Assembly (NCBI GenBank): GCA_030704615.1
Contig: CM060733.1
Location: 70,618,001 to 70,682,000, forward strand
DNA length: 64,000 nt
Direction of reading: 5' to 3'
Source of the DNA: Takakia lepidozioides
Taxonomy: Eukaryota > Streptophyta > Takakiopsida > Takakiales > Takakiaceae
A program made the translations under genes and the position numbers. Position 1 is the stretch's first letter. Every line of letters starts with the position of its first letter. This document shows positions 10,958-22,555 of the stretch, piece after piece. The notes under the pieces are model-generated. The model saw only the letters and a program-made list of their open reading frames with translations. It ran no database searches and had not been told where the DNA came from.

Positions 10958-11426
10958 CATTTGGGCGCATTGTAGCTGATGAGCTCAACAAAGTAAAGCA
11001 AGCATCAGTGAATGGCGACGATCCTCGAAAGGAGGGTGGGAATGATGTTGTACCCCAAGAACAAGATGCAGATATGATGATTTGGGAGTATGAGCCGATG
11101 ACATCACAGATGCCATCGGAACTAGCAAACGAAGACTATGAGGAGCTCATGTTGGCTATGGAAAGGGCTCTCTACGGTGATTTGCAAGCTGAGTTGCAAA
11201 GCCAATGTAAATTGGAATGACATGCCTTTAATTGGTTAGTGTGTTACAAGTTGCATGATGATCTTGTGAGCTCTTCCATGCTTTTGAAGACAAGAGTGAT
11301 TTCTTTTTGTAGGGAATTGTGTATGTGTGGGTGGCAGAGGCTGCACTGCTGAGAGAGTATGAGGCAGTTGACACCCTTGAAGACCAATCACTGGCTGCAC
11401 TTGTACAGCATTGGCAAGAAAATGAG
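10958..11426 (+). pseudogene. RPA-interacting protein (RPAIN/RIP)-like gene fragment
   Basis: Exon one (about 10,958-11,206, acceptor TTTTGTCTCAG) reads AFGRIVADELNKVK, then MMIWEYEP, then EDYEELMLAMERALYGDLQ. Exon two (about 11,333-11,426, donor GTACTT) reads REYEAVDTLEDQSLAALVQ. This matches the layout of plant RPAIN proteins: a WEY motif, an acidic EEILLEM...LYEDL helix and a second acidic helix. RPAIN binds replication protein A and helps import it into the nucleus. The N-terminal domain and the C-terminal CPxC zinc finger were not found, and the splice phase between the two exons is unresolved. It is therefore either a fragment or a gene whose other exons escaped me. Confidence 0.5.
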
Positions 11427-11439
11427 GTACTTGTTTTGT

Positions 11440-12660
11440 CCTGTACCCACTTGCTATGTTCCTTTTGACACAAATAGTTGTTCTCCAAGTCTTCTTTAAT
11501 GGCAGCCTCATGTGGCAAGGATCAATTTAAATTGTTATGGTATGAGATAAGAGAACATCTCAGAAGATGTGGAAGCCTTGCAAGAAAAGACAACTCAAAT
11601 TGAATATCTACTCAAACGGAAATATGATATGGATTTCTTCAGAACAACCCGACCGGAAGATTCGACCACACGACCTAGCTGTGCGCATCCGAATATCCTG
11701 ACCAGCAGCGCAAAGTGCAGATAAAGAGTTAGATTGGAGAGCCTGGAATATATAACAAGAAGGGCCACTTCCTCGGATAAAGCAGCCGACCCCACCACGT
11801 GGAAGAGAGGAGCTTTGATCCTTTGAGCGCAGCCCCACACTCAGCCCTACAGCGACGCAGCCTCTCTATCTCTTCCTCTCGCTCTCAGGGAATCTGTGTC
11901 TTGATCTTGGCCCGCAACACTGATTTGTCGAAATCACCCCATTTGCAAGTGTTTCTCTCACTGGGCTCCTTATTGGCTGCCCCAATTATGGTTTTGGATG
12001 GTCTACTGAGATGTGTCGGTTGTTGATGTCGCTACCTTCTCATGCGGTGTGTTTGACAGATGCGTGGTCCTATTGGATCGTGTTCGTTTTCCTAGATCGG
12101 TTCAGATTTGGCCGTTGGAATTTCTGTCATCGTGTTGCATTGTTTCTCAGCTACCGTTCTCCGGTTCCTGCCTGAAATGGGCTCTCACTGGTAAAAGGCG
12201 AATTATGAAAGAAGAGATGTTCTCTTGTACATGCATGTAAAATTGGTAGTTGTGTGCAGAGGTAGTTGCTTAAATGCACGATTAACAGAGTACCACATTG
12301 GCTGGAACACTCATTTAGGACACAATAAGTCCTAGGGCCGATCCCAACACGATTAGGTCTTTGATTGGTATACTTTGAAGGGACCACATATTGTGGTAAG
12401 ATCCGGAGTGCCACACCAAGTCCTTCTCTTGATACTAGCGTGAACCTCGAGGTTTTCTTGGGTGGAGGGTTGCTTACTTCAAACCAGTGCAATGTTTAAG
12501 CATGGGCAATGGTTGCCTGCTTGGGAAGCCTGTTCATGAATCACAATTTTATGGGAAGATGTTAATATGGTTCCTACGGCATTCAAAGTTCTGCTCGCAT
12601 TCTAGCAAATTGCACTTTGCCGTTTGGGCAAGTGTATACTTATGCTGATTTCCGAACATC
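11440..12660. other. No gene recognised
   Basis: Noncoding sequence between two plus-strand exon groups. Short open frames on both strands carry no recognisable domain. It is probably intronic or intergenic. Confidence 0.45.
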
Positions 12661-12675
12661 TTGATGGGACTACAG

Positions 12676-12908
12676 GTACCTTTCCAAGAATGCAGAACAA
12701 TGGGGACTATTTAGCTCCACCGCCTGTTGAAGGAGTTGGGGGAGGTGGCACTGGGTATGGCTGGAATGACTCCAGTTTAAAAAGTTCAGTCACCATAGCT
12801 AGAGTGATCGATGTGTCCCGGCAACCTACTGCTGATTTGTTGCACGTTTGGTGTATGCCAAGCACAGCTACTATTGGACACCAGGAGCCCCCTCGGCCCT
12901 TAGAACAG
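12676..12908 (+). CDS. Exon resembling the N-terminus of plant DUF4091 proteins
   Basis: The exon is bounded by an acceptor (GGGACTACAG) and a donor (CAG/GTCAGT). It reads YLAPPPVEGVGGGGTGYGW, then TADLLHVWCMPSTATIG, and ends PPRPLEQ. From memory this Gly-rich YGWND start and the HVWCMPSTA...PRPLE string characterise large plant proteins with a C-terminal DUF4091 (glycoside-hydrolase-like) domain; I could not check this. The following exons are not evident, so only this segment is claimed. Confidence 0.4.
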
Positions 12909-13647
12909 GTCAGTGTCAATCGAATTTTGAATGACTATTGGTGGAGTACTCAGTACCCGCATTACTAGGAAGCGGAAACTTCTTCACAACCATTTCTTGT
13001 AGTGGCATTCATAACTTTGACCAGAGCTGATTTACAGCCGGAATTTGTTCAAGTCTTCTGTAGCCCAGGCCCCAGAAGCAGAATCTTAAGATAGCTTCCA
13101 GATCTTGTGACTAGAAACCAGGACATTTAGGCGTCAATTGGAAACTTCTTATAATGGTTGTTGGGCTTTCCTGGAGATATGAATACCAAGGTCTTCCTTC
13201 GAAATAAAAAGGTTACCTGTGAGAGGCATTGCTTTACCATGAAAAACATTGGATTCAACCATATATTGATATTGCCTTAACACACTTCGAGCTTTCACTT
13301 CCTCTTTCTTTCTACATGAAGTGTTTGTATGATTTTCTTAGTTTGGCACTTTCAAGTCCATTCATTTTGCATGAAAGAATTGAAGTTCAGACCATATGTG
13401 GCGTTTCTGTGGCCAGATATCTTTGTTAGCAGCCAGGAATGAAAGGGACTGGGGATGGAATGGCTGGACATGTCCAGATTGTTCAGATCTCCGCAGCAGC
13501 TCTGATCACAAGTAAGCACTAGTCTGGTTTTGACTGAGAATCTGGGATGTGCTGTCGGGCTTGTCGTGATCATGCATGACAAGAAGAACCGACACATCTC
13601 TCTCCCTGGATTCTTCTTCCAATCTTGTCTCTTTATCCTGAAGAGGG

Positions 13648-14625
13648 ATGAAGAGGCATCTTGCAACTCACCCATCTGAAATGAATCAGGTTGGGCTGCC
13701 AGGATTTGATTCTATGCCATCAGCTTTGACGATGTTAAGCAAGCCGGAGCGTGCATCATATTGCAATCACTATTGGGAACAACAATTCAAGAAGGTACGT
13801 TGTACTATCATTGCACATGAAATTGAAGTTTTGTGGGGTGCTAGGATAGTCCATGTTTGGGTTGTGTCAAGCACTGGAACTGCGTGTGCTGCTCACTATG
13901 TTGTCACCTATTGCTTTAATGGTTTACAGGTCTCTGTGCTGGAGTATTCACAGGATGCACCCAACTACTGAGATCCGTGCAGAGCTGGAGGAATGCTTAG
14001 TCAGGTTTGATGCACTTATCCTTTTTCGTATTTCTCTAATCATTCTTGTTTCACATGTTGGACTTTCGGTGGTGGACCCACCTGCAGTGTAGTCCATTTG
14101 CCAGCAAACCACATCTAGGCTGTTCAGGAGTATAGCAGGTTGGATTATACTCAACAAAGCGATGCAATCAAAGTCCTGATAGCAAACTCTTCAGCTAGGC
14201 TTCTGAGTAGCCATAGAAGATACAATTGTATAAAAACACGGGAAGAGTATCTTTTAGTTGCTATTTGGAAGAAGTCAAGAACCAAGCATCAAACTCTCAT
14301 CGATATGTCTGCCAATGCAGTAAGGTGCATTCTCATCCTTATTGCAGGAGCCATATAGATTGAAACTGAGGGTGATGAGACATCGGCTGGAGCAAAACCT
14401 TCGTATTGTGAATGCTTGTATTGTGAATGTTTCTTTCTTTCTTTCTTCCTGTGAAATATCTAAACCCTGATTTTCTAACTTTGATGCCACTTCAGACCAT
14501 TTGTCCCTCTCTTCGAACAGCACAATATGGTGCTCTCTTAACTGATATGGATATGGCTATGCAGGATTCACGGCTGAGTCCAGCACAGAAGACAGAGGTG
14601 GAAGCTGAAGTGGAAGCAGAGGTTT
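13648..14625 (+). other. Unassigned plus-strand exons
   Basis: Several stretches look like exons with reasonable splice sites. About 13,650-13,794 (PERASYCNHYWEQQFKK, donor GTACGT). About 13,930-14,005 (HPTTEIRAELEECLV). About 14,348-14,400 (EPYRLKLRVMRHRLEQNLR, acceptor TTGCAG). About 14,496-14,622 (ending in a Glu-rich EVEAEVEAE run, donor GTTTGT). They may belong to one gene, but I do not recognise the protein and the phases do not all agree. They could continue the DUF4091-like gene upstream. Confidence 0.3.
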
Positions 14626-14712
14626 GTTGAGTTGACATGTGCTAAGACGGTCTCTGTTGTTTCAGAAAATAGAGAACACTTGAATGTAAGTCCATACCTT
14701 CTTTCTCCTTGT

Positions 14713-16262
14713 TCACATGCGGCCAAATGAGCGGTCCATGATGGCGACCCTTATCTTTCTGCACATGGTGTCCACTTTGCGGTAAGGAGGTAGGTGTAGA
14801 ACTCCGAAGCAAGTAGATGCTTGGATGAATCGCTCATCAGATGTATCCAGAAGCTCCACAGATATAGTCCTCCCCCAAAGAACTCTTGCCCAGTGATAAA
14901 GACTGCCAGTCGAGCCCTCTCTGCAAAAGTGAGTCATGTGACACACTCACGAAACATCTCTCTTAGGTCTTGAGGTACAAAATGCTTGAAGTTGCAAGTG
15001 GCAAGAAATTCTGCCGCTCCCATGGCATTCTTGCCATTGAAAATCACCCTCGAACTCTCTGGTGTGAGGGTGTCTAGTGCTTGCCTCATCTCATCCTTGT
15101 GTTTGGGAGGAATGTAGAAGGAGGGGCTGTCAGGATAGTGGAGTAGAGCCCCTCCCTCAAAGCTCTCCCAACCTGCACCCTGCCGACAAATAGATGACTG
15201 TAGATTGTGGCTCCAAGTTTTCCCTCTACTTGTTGGCGCCACTTGTCTGCATCCAAAGTGAACGTCTTGAATGTCCATCCAAGAGTTTCTTCCCCTACCT
15301 TGCTGTCGGCTAGCTACTGTACCAGTTGCAGCCTCAGGGTAGCTCCTTCTCAATAGATCGAGTATAGACCAGGTTGTCCTCCATCCAAGGCGGAAGTCCC
15401 TCTCGAGGGCTGTCCTTGTGGGCATACCCCATTTGAGAGATCCTCAGACGCGGGAACCATGTTGCATATGATCATCAATGTTGCGTAGGAGAATTGGCGG
15501 TTAACCTCAATCCCGCATGATGCCAACATATAGATCAGGTGACCCCACATACGTGCCTGCCATGTACAGATAAACCAATTATTCTATGATGGAGGAGGAG
15601 CTGTAACGACCTTGTTCACCCTAGGTTTGACTTTCCTGCAATTTGGGCTTCCCAGCTACACATTTTTTATGGATGAAACAGATGAGATTTTTGTGGCTAA
15701 AATTGTCAGGGGAACTGACCTGGCAACCTCCACTTCACAAGAAGAGTGTCATCATGTGTATACTATTCATTCTTCGAAGGGGAAAAGAAAAGGGAAAGGT
15801 GGATGGAGGAGCTGGGGGAAGAAGGAGAAGAATGCATGTGATTTTGTGGGTAAGTGTTTCATCACAAACTGGACCCAATGTTGGATGTAGTCATTGTGGT
15901 GTGGCCCTTCCTGAACCCTATAAGCTAGAAGTTGCATTATCCACAAGTCGGAATCAAGGATAGAATCAATAGCTTACCATTGGTAATTGAATGTCAGGTC
16001 TCGCAAGCATGCTGTCCTTTTGTGGATGCAATATTTTCCCTTGCATGTTGTCCGTGTATTCAAATATGGAGTTGTACAGGAAGGACTTGACCAAAATTGT
16101 TTCCATGCATTGCTTAACCAACACTGTGTCATCGATTGTCTCTTTTTCAACAAATCCCAGCTTGTGGAATGACTCAATAGGTCTGTAGAAGAAATTCTTG
16201 ATTCCGTTGCATGCCTCCCATTGCATTTGAAAGGCCTGCAGCTCTTTCCCTTGATAGACCTT
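14713..16262 (-). pseudogene. HECT-type E3 ubiquitin ligase-like gene, broken
   Basis: The C-terminal reading ends at a stop at 14,713 with ASTCFGVLHLPPYRKVDTM, then a helix, then FGRM. This is the end of a HECT C-lobe, including the thioester cysteine in TCF and the LPPY motif. Upstream in another frame are LTFAERARLAVFITGQ (compare HECT FVTG) and FNGKNAMGAAEFL; further up are exons at about 15,550-15,400 and about 16,262-15,980 (donor GTAAGC). An in-frame TGA near 14,938 and a frameshift near 14,880 break the reading. HECT ligases carry ubiquitin on the cysteine before substrate transfer. Whether the breaks are real or assembly indels cannot be told here. Confidence 0.55.
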
Positions 16263-16264
16263 CA

Positions 16265-17640
16265 CATGAGACAGTGTGTTTTTTGGTCAGTACAATTGGT
16301 GTCATTGGAGTACAAATTAAGCTTTTGTATGAATTGTTTACATTCAAAATCCCCTCATTTCAATGTTAGTGGACTGCTGAATCACATATTTGTGATGCAG
16401 GTGGTGACTATGCATTGACAAAGTTCCTCCTATGATGGCAGGCTTTCCAAGAGCAGCATTGCTGGGAACCCACAGGTGAGGAGCTTTTTGCTGCAACTAG
16501 GGTTGGCACCCACAGGTCTTTAAGTCTTGCTGAGCTATAGAGGCCCTCAAGGACATACATGACAATCTACTCAATGACCAGAATGGCAACTGCAAACCAA
16601 CCTGCTCTTCCTATGTCCATACCATGTCCATAGATTGCATACTGGTCTCAGTGCCACATCTATCTGATTAATATTGGGATGCAGGTGATTCTTAACAACC
16701 ATGTACAGTGCTGTAGATGCATATATTGGTACACTTTTCTTTTCAGATCGTTTTTGATCATAAGACAAGCAGTTTCGGCATTGTACTGCCAAAACATGTT
16801 AGTTTGTTAGTTGTCTAGAAATCGTTGGTAAAGCACGTAGGAAATTAGACAGTGTCTGCGACGACCATGGAGTGGAACTTTGGCGTCAAGATAACCGTAG
16901 GAAGCTACATAGACAGCAGATTAGGTTGTCAATTCGGTACCAGAAACGGCAAGGTAATCATGTTCAAACAATACAGGACGAGTGTTCCAGTCCCAGATTG
17001 CGATCTCTCTTTTCTCCCGCCTTTCAAGTCCAGTAAGAACACATGGTGAGGAGCTTGGCAATTGGTGGAAGCGACATGTACAGCGATGAAATATCGCAAC
17101 AAAGCAAATGACTGCATCGGAATGACAGTAGGTCAGGACGGCTTCAAATGGTGAAGCGTGGATTTGTTAGCGGTGCAGGACAACTGAAGGGGATTCCGGA
17201 CAACCTATGATTCAGTGGCAAAGGGTCAAAGACCCTAGAGCCATCACCAGGGATTTGATTTCCAAAAATACCACAAAATCTTTATGTAGCAAAAGTACGA
17301 CGAATGGTGAAAGGCGCAACTTTTTACCACCGATGGACTTGAAAATTTACAGGCTGATACGGAGTATATAATTGTAGTTTGTCACCAAGTTTGGTGATTT
17401 ATGGAGCTGATTAGCAGTGGCGCCAAATTATTGAGTCGACTGCATTCATGGGGGTCGATTATTTGAATTTCTACTCCTTGGATGGATGAAAAATCTTGAA
17501 ATTTGCCTGAAGGAGCTGGATGGATGAAATGATAACTCGTGCCAATGGTCACCCAATTGGATGGATGAAAAGTTAGCTTTCATTTGCCTCTAAGATTTTT
17601 CATCTATGTTGAATATTATAATATAGATCCTCCAAGGAAA
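16265..17640. other. No gene recognised
   Basis: Short open frames on both strands (for example 16,852-17,049) lack recognisable domains. The part from about 17,400 contains repeated GGATGGATGAAA-type words and grades into the repeat that starts at about 17,670. Confidence 0.4.
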
Positions 17641-17669
17641 CAATAATTTAATGAATATTTTTCATTAGT

Positions 17670-18045
17670 TTATTAGGCTCAAAAACAGTATAAAAGAAGG
17701 GCAAGGCTTCTCTTGTTCTTCATTTTGCTTAGTTCCTCTTGTTGTTGTAGTGTTTGCTAGTTTGTGGCTTAATATCCTAGGGAGTGGAGCTTGAAACTCC
17801 TTAGTTAGATAGAATTCTTGAGAGCCAAGGCACGTGGCCTAGCTTGTAGGCCTTTGAGCCATTTCATTTGTGAAAGAAGAGGGCAATTTCATGTGGAAGA
17901 AAGTGACTTGAGGACGAGTAGGAGGGGCTGGTATGGACTTATGGACGAGAGCCCAAGTGGAGGCCGCATAGAGTACCATTACTTGAGTCAATAGAGCATC
18001 CCAAGCACTCTCGCATAGAAAGGTTGATCCCATCTTACCATTTCA
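17670..18045 (+). repeat. Dispersed ~370 bp repeat, copy 1
   Basis: This block resembles the sequence at about 22,200-22,555 over its length. It starts AGGCTCAAAAACAG; shares CCTAGGGAGTGGAGCTTGAA, a GAGGACTAAGGC-like part and GCCGCATAGAGTACCATT; and ends near GGTTGA..CCTTACC. Copy 1 has a TATA-like GTATAAAAGAAGG near its start. A promoter-like start followed by noncoding sequence suggests an LTR or a terminal-repeat element, but inner coding sequence and target duplications are not evident. Confidence 0.6.
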
Positions 18046-18049
18046 TCAT

Positions 18050-19640
18050 TTATGTATGTGATTCATTTATTTTCCAAGCAAAGCTTGAAGTTGAAAAATC
18101 TGATTTAGTCCCTCAAAAGAGGAGTGTGCATTGTGGTGGAATCCCACTATTTCATGTCTAGGATTGACAAGGAGAAGAATCCCATAGCCTATTGGAAAGG
18201 GTACCAATAGAGGCTTGTATTTGAATGGTTTGAAGAAAGAATCTTTGTGCTTTTGGTTATTAATTTGAAATATAGCCAGCTCTGGAAAAGGAAGGCCGGC
18301 TGGATCTATGATAAAAGGCCATTATAAGGCCATTATGTGCTAATCCCCCCCCCACTAGCAAGCCATGGAGGCCTAGAGGAGGGTGTGTTGTGTTTTTTTT
18401 GTCGTGGGGTTTGGGCGGGCTAAATTTGTTTGACAGCAGCTGCCCCAAAGTCGCGAGCAGCCCAGAGGAGTCCGGGTGTTGCGCCTAGAGAGTAGGCACT
18501 CGATTACTTAAAGCGTGGAGGCAGCCGTGGCCTAGCCACGACGTACGGGAAGCGGCGCCCCAGCGCTGACCTTTAAGTCGTATTGAGATCAAGTACATCA
18601 GCCGCGTGGCTTAGGTATGAGGCCCTGAAGCGTGCGAGCAGGGTGCAGGTCTTTACCCGCGGGATAACCAAAAGTTGAGGGTTAGGCGCCATTATCTAAT
18701 GCGCCAATAGTAGATAAAATTTAGGATTCTGGGAGGACGTAGCCTTGGAGGGGAGCATTCTTATGACCCTAAGAGAGAGCCGAGCGGGTCTGTGAGCAGT
18801 GAGCTAGAGGTGGAGACCTCGAGAGACAAGGGATGAGAGAAAGTACTCTGTCCTAAAAACTCGGCTACAATGAACGGTTCCCGGGCGTTCCTCGGTTCTC
18901 ATTGGGTTCCCACGGGGTTCCCAAGGGCATTTCTAGGCGCCAAGGGCATCTTTGGATTCCCCACATGATTTCCCATAGGGGAAGTATTTTTCCGGATTTT
19001 CTTAATTTCTTTTATTTTCCAGCATTTCTGATGTGCGAAATTGCTTAAATATGGTAGATGCATGTGGTGCAAGTTATAGCCTGAAGGGCGTTTATTAAAC
19101 TGATTGAACTTATTGATTTGAGGGGCTTAGAACCACCTTATTGAACTTGGTGAACCTATTGGATTATGATAGATATTTTGGCCACTTCTTTGCTAAAACA
19201 AAGTATTTTTAGGCACTGGGGTAGGAAACGTTGGCCCTTCCATCAGAGGTGACTTGAACTCAGGCCCTCGATGAAGGAAGGGCATTGGGAGAGGAAGATT
19301 TTCCCTCTTCTTCCTAGGCTCGGCAGGTGCCTTGTGAAGGGATGAAAACATATTCCAGCTATAGGCGGCTCGGGGGCCTAGGCGGTAGGAATTAGACAAA
19401 ACAAAAGACTTGGAAGGCAGTTACTAAGTAGATTGTAGAATACCGTAGGACTTAGAAACGCAAACTCGCCCTGTGAAGAGGAGTACGTGACTTCTCTTTG
19501 CCGGTGGACTTAGATAGTGATCATAGCCATCATGTACGACCACGAACCCCCTGCACTAACCGCAGTCGGGTAGGCGATTCAGTGAACCCAACCTACACCG
19601 CAACTTACCACGACCCCCCTAGCTAATATGTCATCACCCT
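18050..19640. other. Unassigned noncoding, probably repeat-derived
   Basis: GC-richer noncoding sequence from about 18,430 to 18,870, then mixed sequence. No open frame with a recognisable domain and no tRNA cloverleaf seen. It lies between the two copies of the ~370 bp repeat. Confidence 0.35.
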
Positions 19641-19656
19641 GACCGCGCGCCTCACT

Positions 19657-20262
19657 TCACTCTGTGTGAGGACCCCAGCTGCAAAGCCTGGCTTCCAGAT
19701 TCTCTGCAAGAGCCACCTGGAAATTGGCAAGTTCAGCGTCAGGAGGGGGGCAGCTCGGTAGGTAAGGCCGGCCCCCCAAATGCCATAGCAAATGAGTGAG
19801 CTTTCTCCCTAATGGGAGAAGGTGGGCAATGCTCAATGGTTGCATCAAAGATATCTCATGACCTCCAGAACGGTCTAGTTCGAATCTCAAATTCTCGCTT
19901 GATGTTGACCTTAGAATACGCTGTCATACCCTTGTGCAACAACATACGACATAACAGAGTATCTGGAGTTACCAACCCTCGGCGCAAGTCCCTCCTTGCC
20001 CACAACTCTGTGCACACATCTACAACCTGGGCCTCTGTGTTTGGGTCAGCTAGTATCTCAGCTCTGAAACCCTCCAAGGTTTGCCAAAATATTTTGGATC
20101 TTGCCACGTCAATCTGGTCAACTGTAACCTTCTCCTCGTTGAAATCCAATAGTCTATAGTATGTCTGATTTGCAGCCATCCAAGCATCACCTAGTTGTTC
20201 AAGTTTTGTTTCTTCCGTGGATGGCATTGGCATTGATGATGAGGCTGCAAGTTCACCTCTGC
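19657..20262 (-). other. Minus-strand coding-like exon of unknown product
   Basis: Behind a good acceptor (CTCACAG at 20,263) an open frame runs to a stop at 19,856 (LDFNEEKVTVDQIDVARSK, then VVDVCTELWARRDLRRGL). Similar coding-like sequence continues after the stop to about 19,657. No domain is recognised. It has the orientation of the HECT-like gene 3.5 kb downstream and could be an upstream exon of it, separated by repeat insertions; this is a guess. Confidence 0.3.
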
Positions 20263-20902
20263 CTGTGAGACGTGGAGGAGGTCAGGGAGGGCTGGAGGGC
20301 ATCCAGGAAATCATCATCAGAGTCTATGGATGTCATACCTGTAAGTGATCAACATCACAACTTTCATCAGTACTAGGCATAGAACCTCCCTCAACCAAAG
20401 CTTGTTACATATAAGAGAGGCCCACACTGTCACAGAATTCAATGGTTGTTGAGTCTGCTAGTTCTATTTCCATACACAAGATCAGGCCTTGTGAAGAAAG
20501 ATGGCACTCAGAAGTCATAGGTGTTCTATGTGACAAGCCACTGGACCATAGATTTCCTCTAGCATTGTCCTAAGCAAATTGTTGCCAGAACAACCTCACA
20601 GTACTCTGTTTGAAGATGTTGATTGTTAAGTATTAGGTGATGGCTTGAATCCTGCAGGTTAATGCAGTTGCACCTGGATTCATTGCATCTGACATGACCT
20701 CCAAGTTAGTGGACTCCAAGTTCATGTTAGTGGACTGCTGAACCAGGGAACCAGGGGTATGTGAACCTGTAGGTGGCGGTAGACATGAAGGACGCGTGTC
20801 GGGGAGGAGGGCAGCCTGAAAATCGTTGTCGGAGTCATTCTCTAAGGTGGATGCCGGAGGAGGTGGTGGGAGAGCCGGATGAGAAGGGAGGGCTTCTTCC
20901 TC

Positions 20903-21238
20903 TTAATCATTTGTCAGGCTTGGCAAAGATGGACTTGCTGCAAGGTGCTGAAGAATACGTTTGTAGGAGTCAACCCCTTGTATTGGGAGGGCATGGGAGT
21001 TGTCACAATAGATCACAAAGTAGTTGCTCGACAGTGTACCCCATTTGCTTCCATGCGTTCTATAGAAAGGCTCAAGAGTATAGTATTTGCTAGAGGTTGC
21101 ACCCCTGGACTTGGTGGAACGCTTGTAGAATAAGCCTGACACAAGGGAGGTTAGCGGCAGACCGTGGTCAGCTGCAAAGCATGTCGTCACTTTGTGCTCT
21201 ACAGTGTCCGGCCAAATTGCCCCGGTTATCAGCGTCAC
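20903..21238 (-). other. Minus-strand open frame, unknown
   Basis: A 111-codon open frame with coding-like composition (YYTLEPFYRTHG, NYFVIYCDNSHALP) but no recognised domain. It may be another exon of the minus-strand gene represented at 19.7-20.3 kb. The evidence is weak. Confidence 0.2.
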
Positions 21239-21286
21239 GTCCGTCCGTCAGCGTCAGGTCACGTCCGACCTGACGCTGACGGGACC
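21238..21286. repeat. 16 bp perfect-stem hairpin
   Basis: CCGTCAGCGTCAGGTC and its exact complement GACCTGACGCTGACGG are separated by six bases. Half-copies of the same words (CAGCGTCACGTCCGTC) lie directly before it. It marks the left edge of the hairpin-array region. Confidence 0.8.
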
Positions 21287-21399
21287 TCCGTCACGTTAGG
21301 TTCGGGGAATATTCTGGTAAAAATAGTACTAGATAAAATACTGCTACTTAAGCAGCCACGTCGCCGACACGGTGGCGGTGGCAAATACATTTTGAAAAT

Positions 21400-22180
21400 T
21401 AACAAAATGAACGCGACCGCCAATTATGGCGGTCGCTTTATTTTTCAAAATTAAAAAAGAAATAGCGACCGCCAATTCAATTTATTTTTAAAAAAAAAGC
21501 AAGATTGGCGGTCGCACTGGCGGTCGCTTTATTTTTCAAATTTAAAAAAGAAATAGCGACCGCTATCTTGGCGGTCGCTTCAATTTATTTTTAAAAAAAA
21601 ACAAGATTGGTGGTCGCCTAATTTAAAAAAGAAAACAACCGACTGCCGTATTGGCGGCCGCACAATTTTGTAAATATGTACAGAACAAGCGACCGCCATA
21701 TGGCGGTCGGATAATTTCAAAGATTAAAAAATAAATAAAACAAGCGACCGCCATTGGGCAATCGCTTAATCTAAAAAATATATAGAAAAACAAACGACCG
21801 CCATATGACAATTGGTAAATTTAAAATTATATAAAAAAACAAACGACATATGAAAATAAAAGCGACCGCGACACCGGTGGTCGCTTGTTTTAAAACAATA
21901 CAATATTTGCGACCGCCAAACCGGCGGTCGCGTTAATTTAATAATATATAAAATAAAAGCGATCGCAAGCCTGGAGGTCGCTTAAACTTGAAAATATAAA
22001 GATTAAAAGCGACCGCCTTACTGGCGGTCGCGTTTTTTAAAAAATATTAAAAATAAAAGCGACCACCATATTGGCGGTCACTTTATTTTAAATATATTAT
22101 CAAATGAAGCGACCGCCATACCGGTAGTCGCATTATATTTTGAAATAAAAAATAATAGCGACCGCCATATGGGCGGTTGC
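21400..22180. repeat. Array of GCGACCGCC...GGCGGTCGC hairpins
   Basis: About 16 units of GCGACCGCCA-(2 to 6 nt)-TGGCGGTCGC alternate with A/T-only spacers of 25-30 bp (TTTAAAATATAAAAAATAAA type). From about 21,863 to 22,157 the unit starts are 47-51 bp apart. Several units are decayed in one arm. Such stem motifs next to CACTACAA-type ends are, to my recollection, common in plant CACTA elements, so this may be an expanded subterminal region. No CACTA terminus was found directly beside it. Confidence 0.85.
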
Positions 22181-22199
22181 TTAAATTTAAAAATATACA

Positions 22200-22555
22200 A
22201 AAGGCTCAAAAACAGTTCCATTGCATAGTTTTCCTCTTGCTTCATGTGTAGTTGCTTTGTTAGAATTGCTTGAGGAGGCTTAGGTCCTAGGGAGTGGAGC
22301 TTGAAGCTCCCTAGTATAGGAAATTTCTGGAGGACTAAGGCAAGAGGCCTAGTTCATTGTGGCCTTGAGGCCTTGTTGAATTTGAGCAAGAAGGTTGGCA
22401 ATTCCATGTGGGGAGAGAGACCTAGAGACGAGTAGGAAGGCCGGTTGGACCTAGTGACGAGTACCGCATGAGGACCGCATAGAGTACCATTTACGAGTCG
22501 TTAGAGCATCACATGCTCCGCGCACATTAGAAGGTTGACACATTTCCTTACCCCG
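22200..22555 (+). repeat. Dispersed ~370 bp repeat, copy 2
   Basis: Second copy of the block at 17,670-18,045, in the same orientation and divergent (many substitutions and indels). Its 3' end abuts the truncated gypsy reverse transcriptase exactly where the RNase H should begin, so this repeat or the element carrying it probably truncated the gypsy element. Confidence 0.6.

Noticed and set aside
17734-17746. TTGTTGTAGTG as the inverted right end of a CACTA element
   Set aside because: It lies inside the ~370 bp dispersed repeat, without the adjoining GCCGC/ACGTAAAAG words present at the true ends.
18430-18870. tRNA or rRNA genes in the GC-rich noncoding stretch
   Set aside because: No A/B box pair with cloverleaf potential and no rRNA signature words were found.
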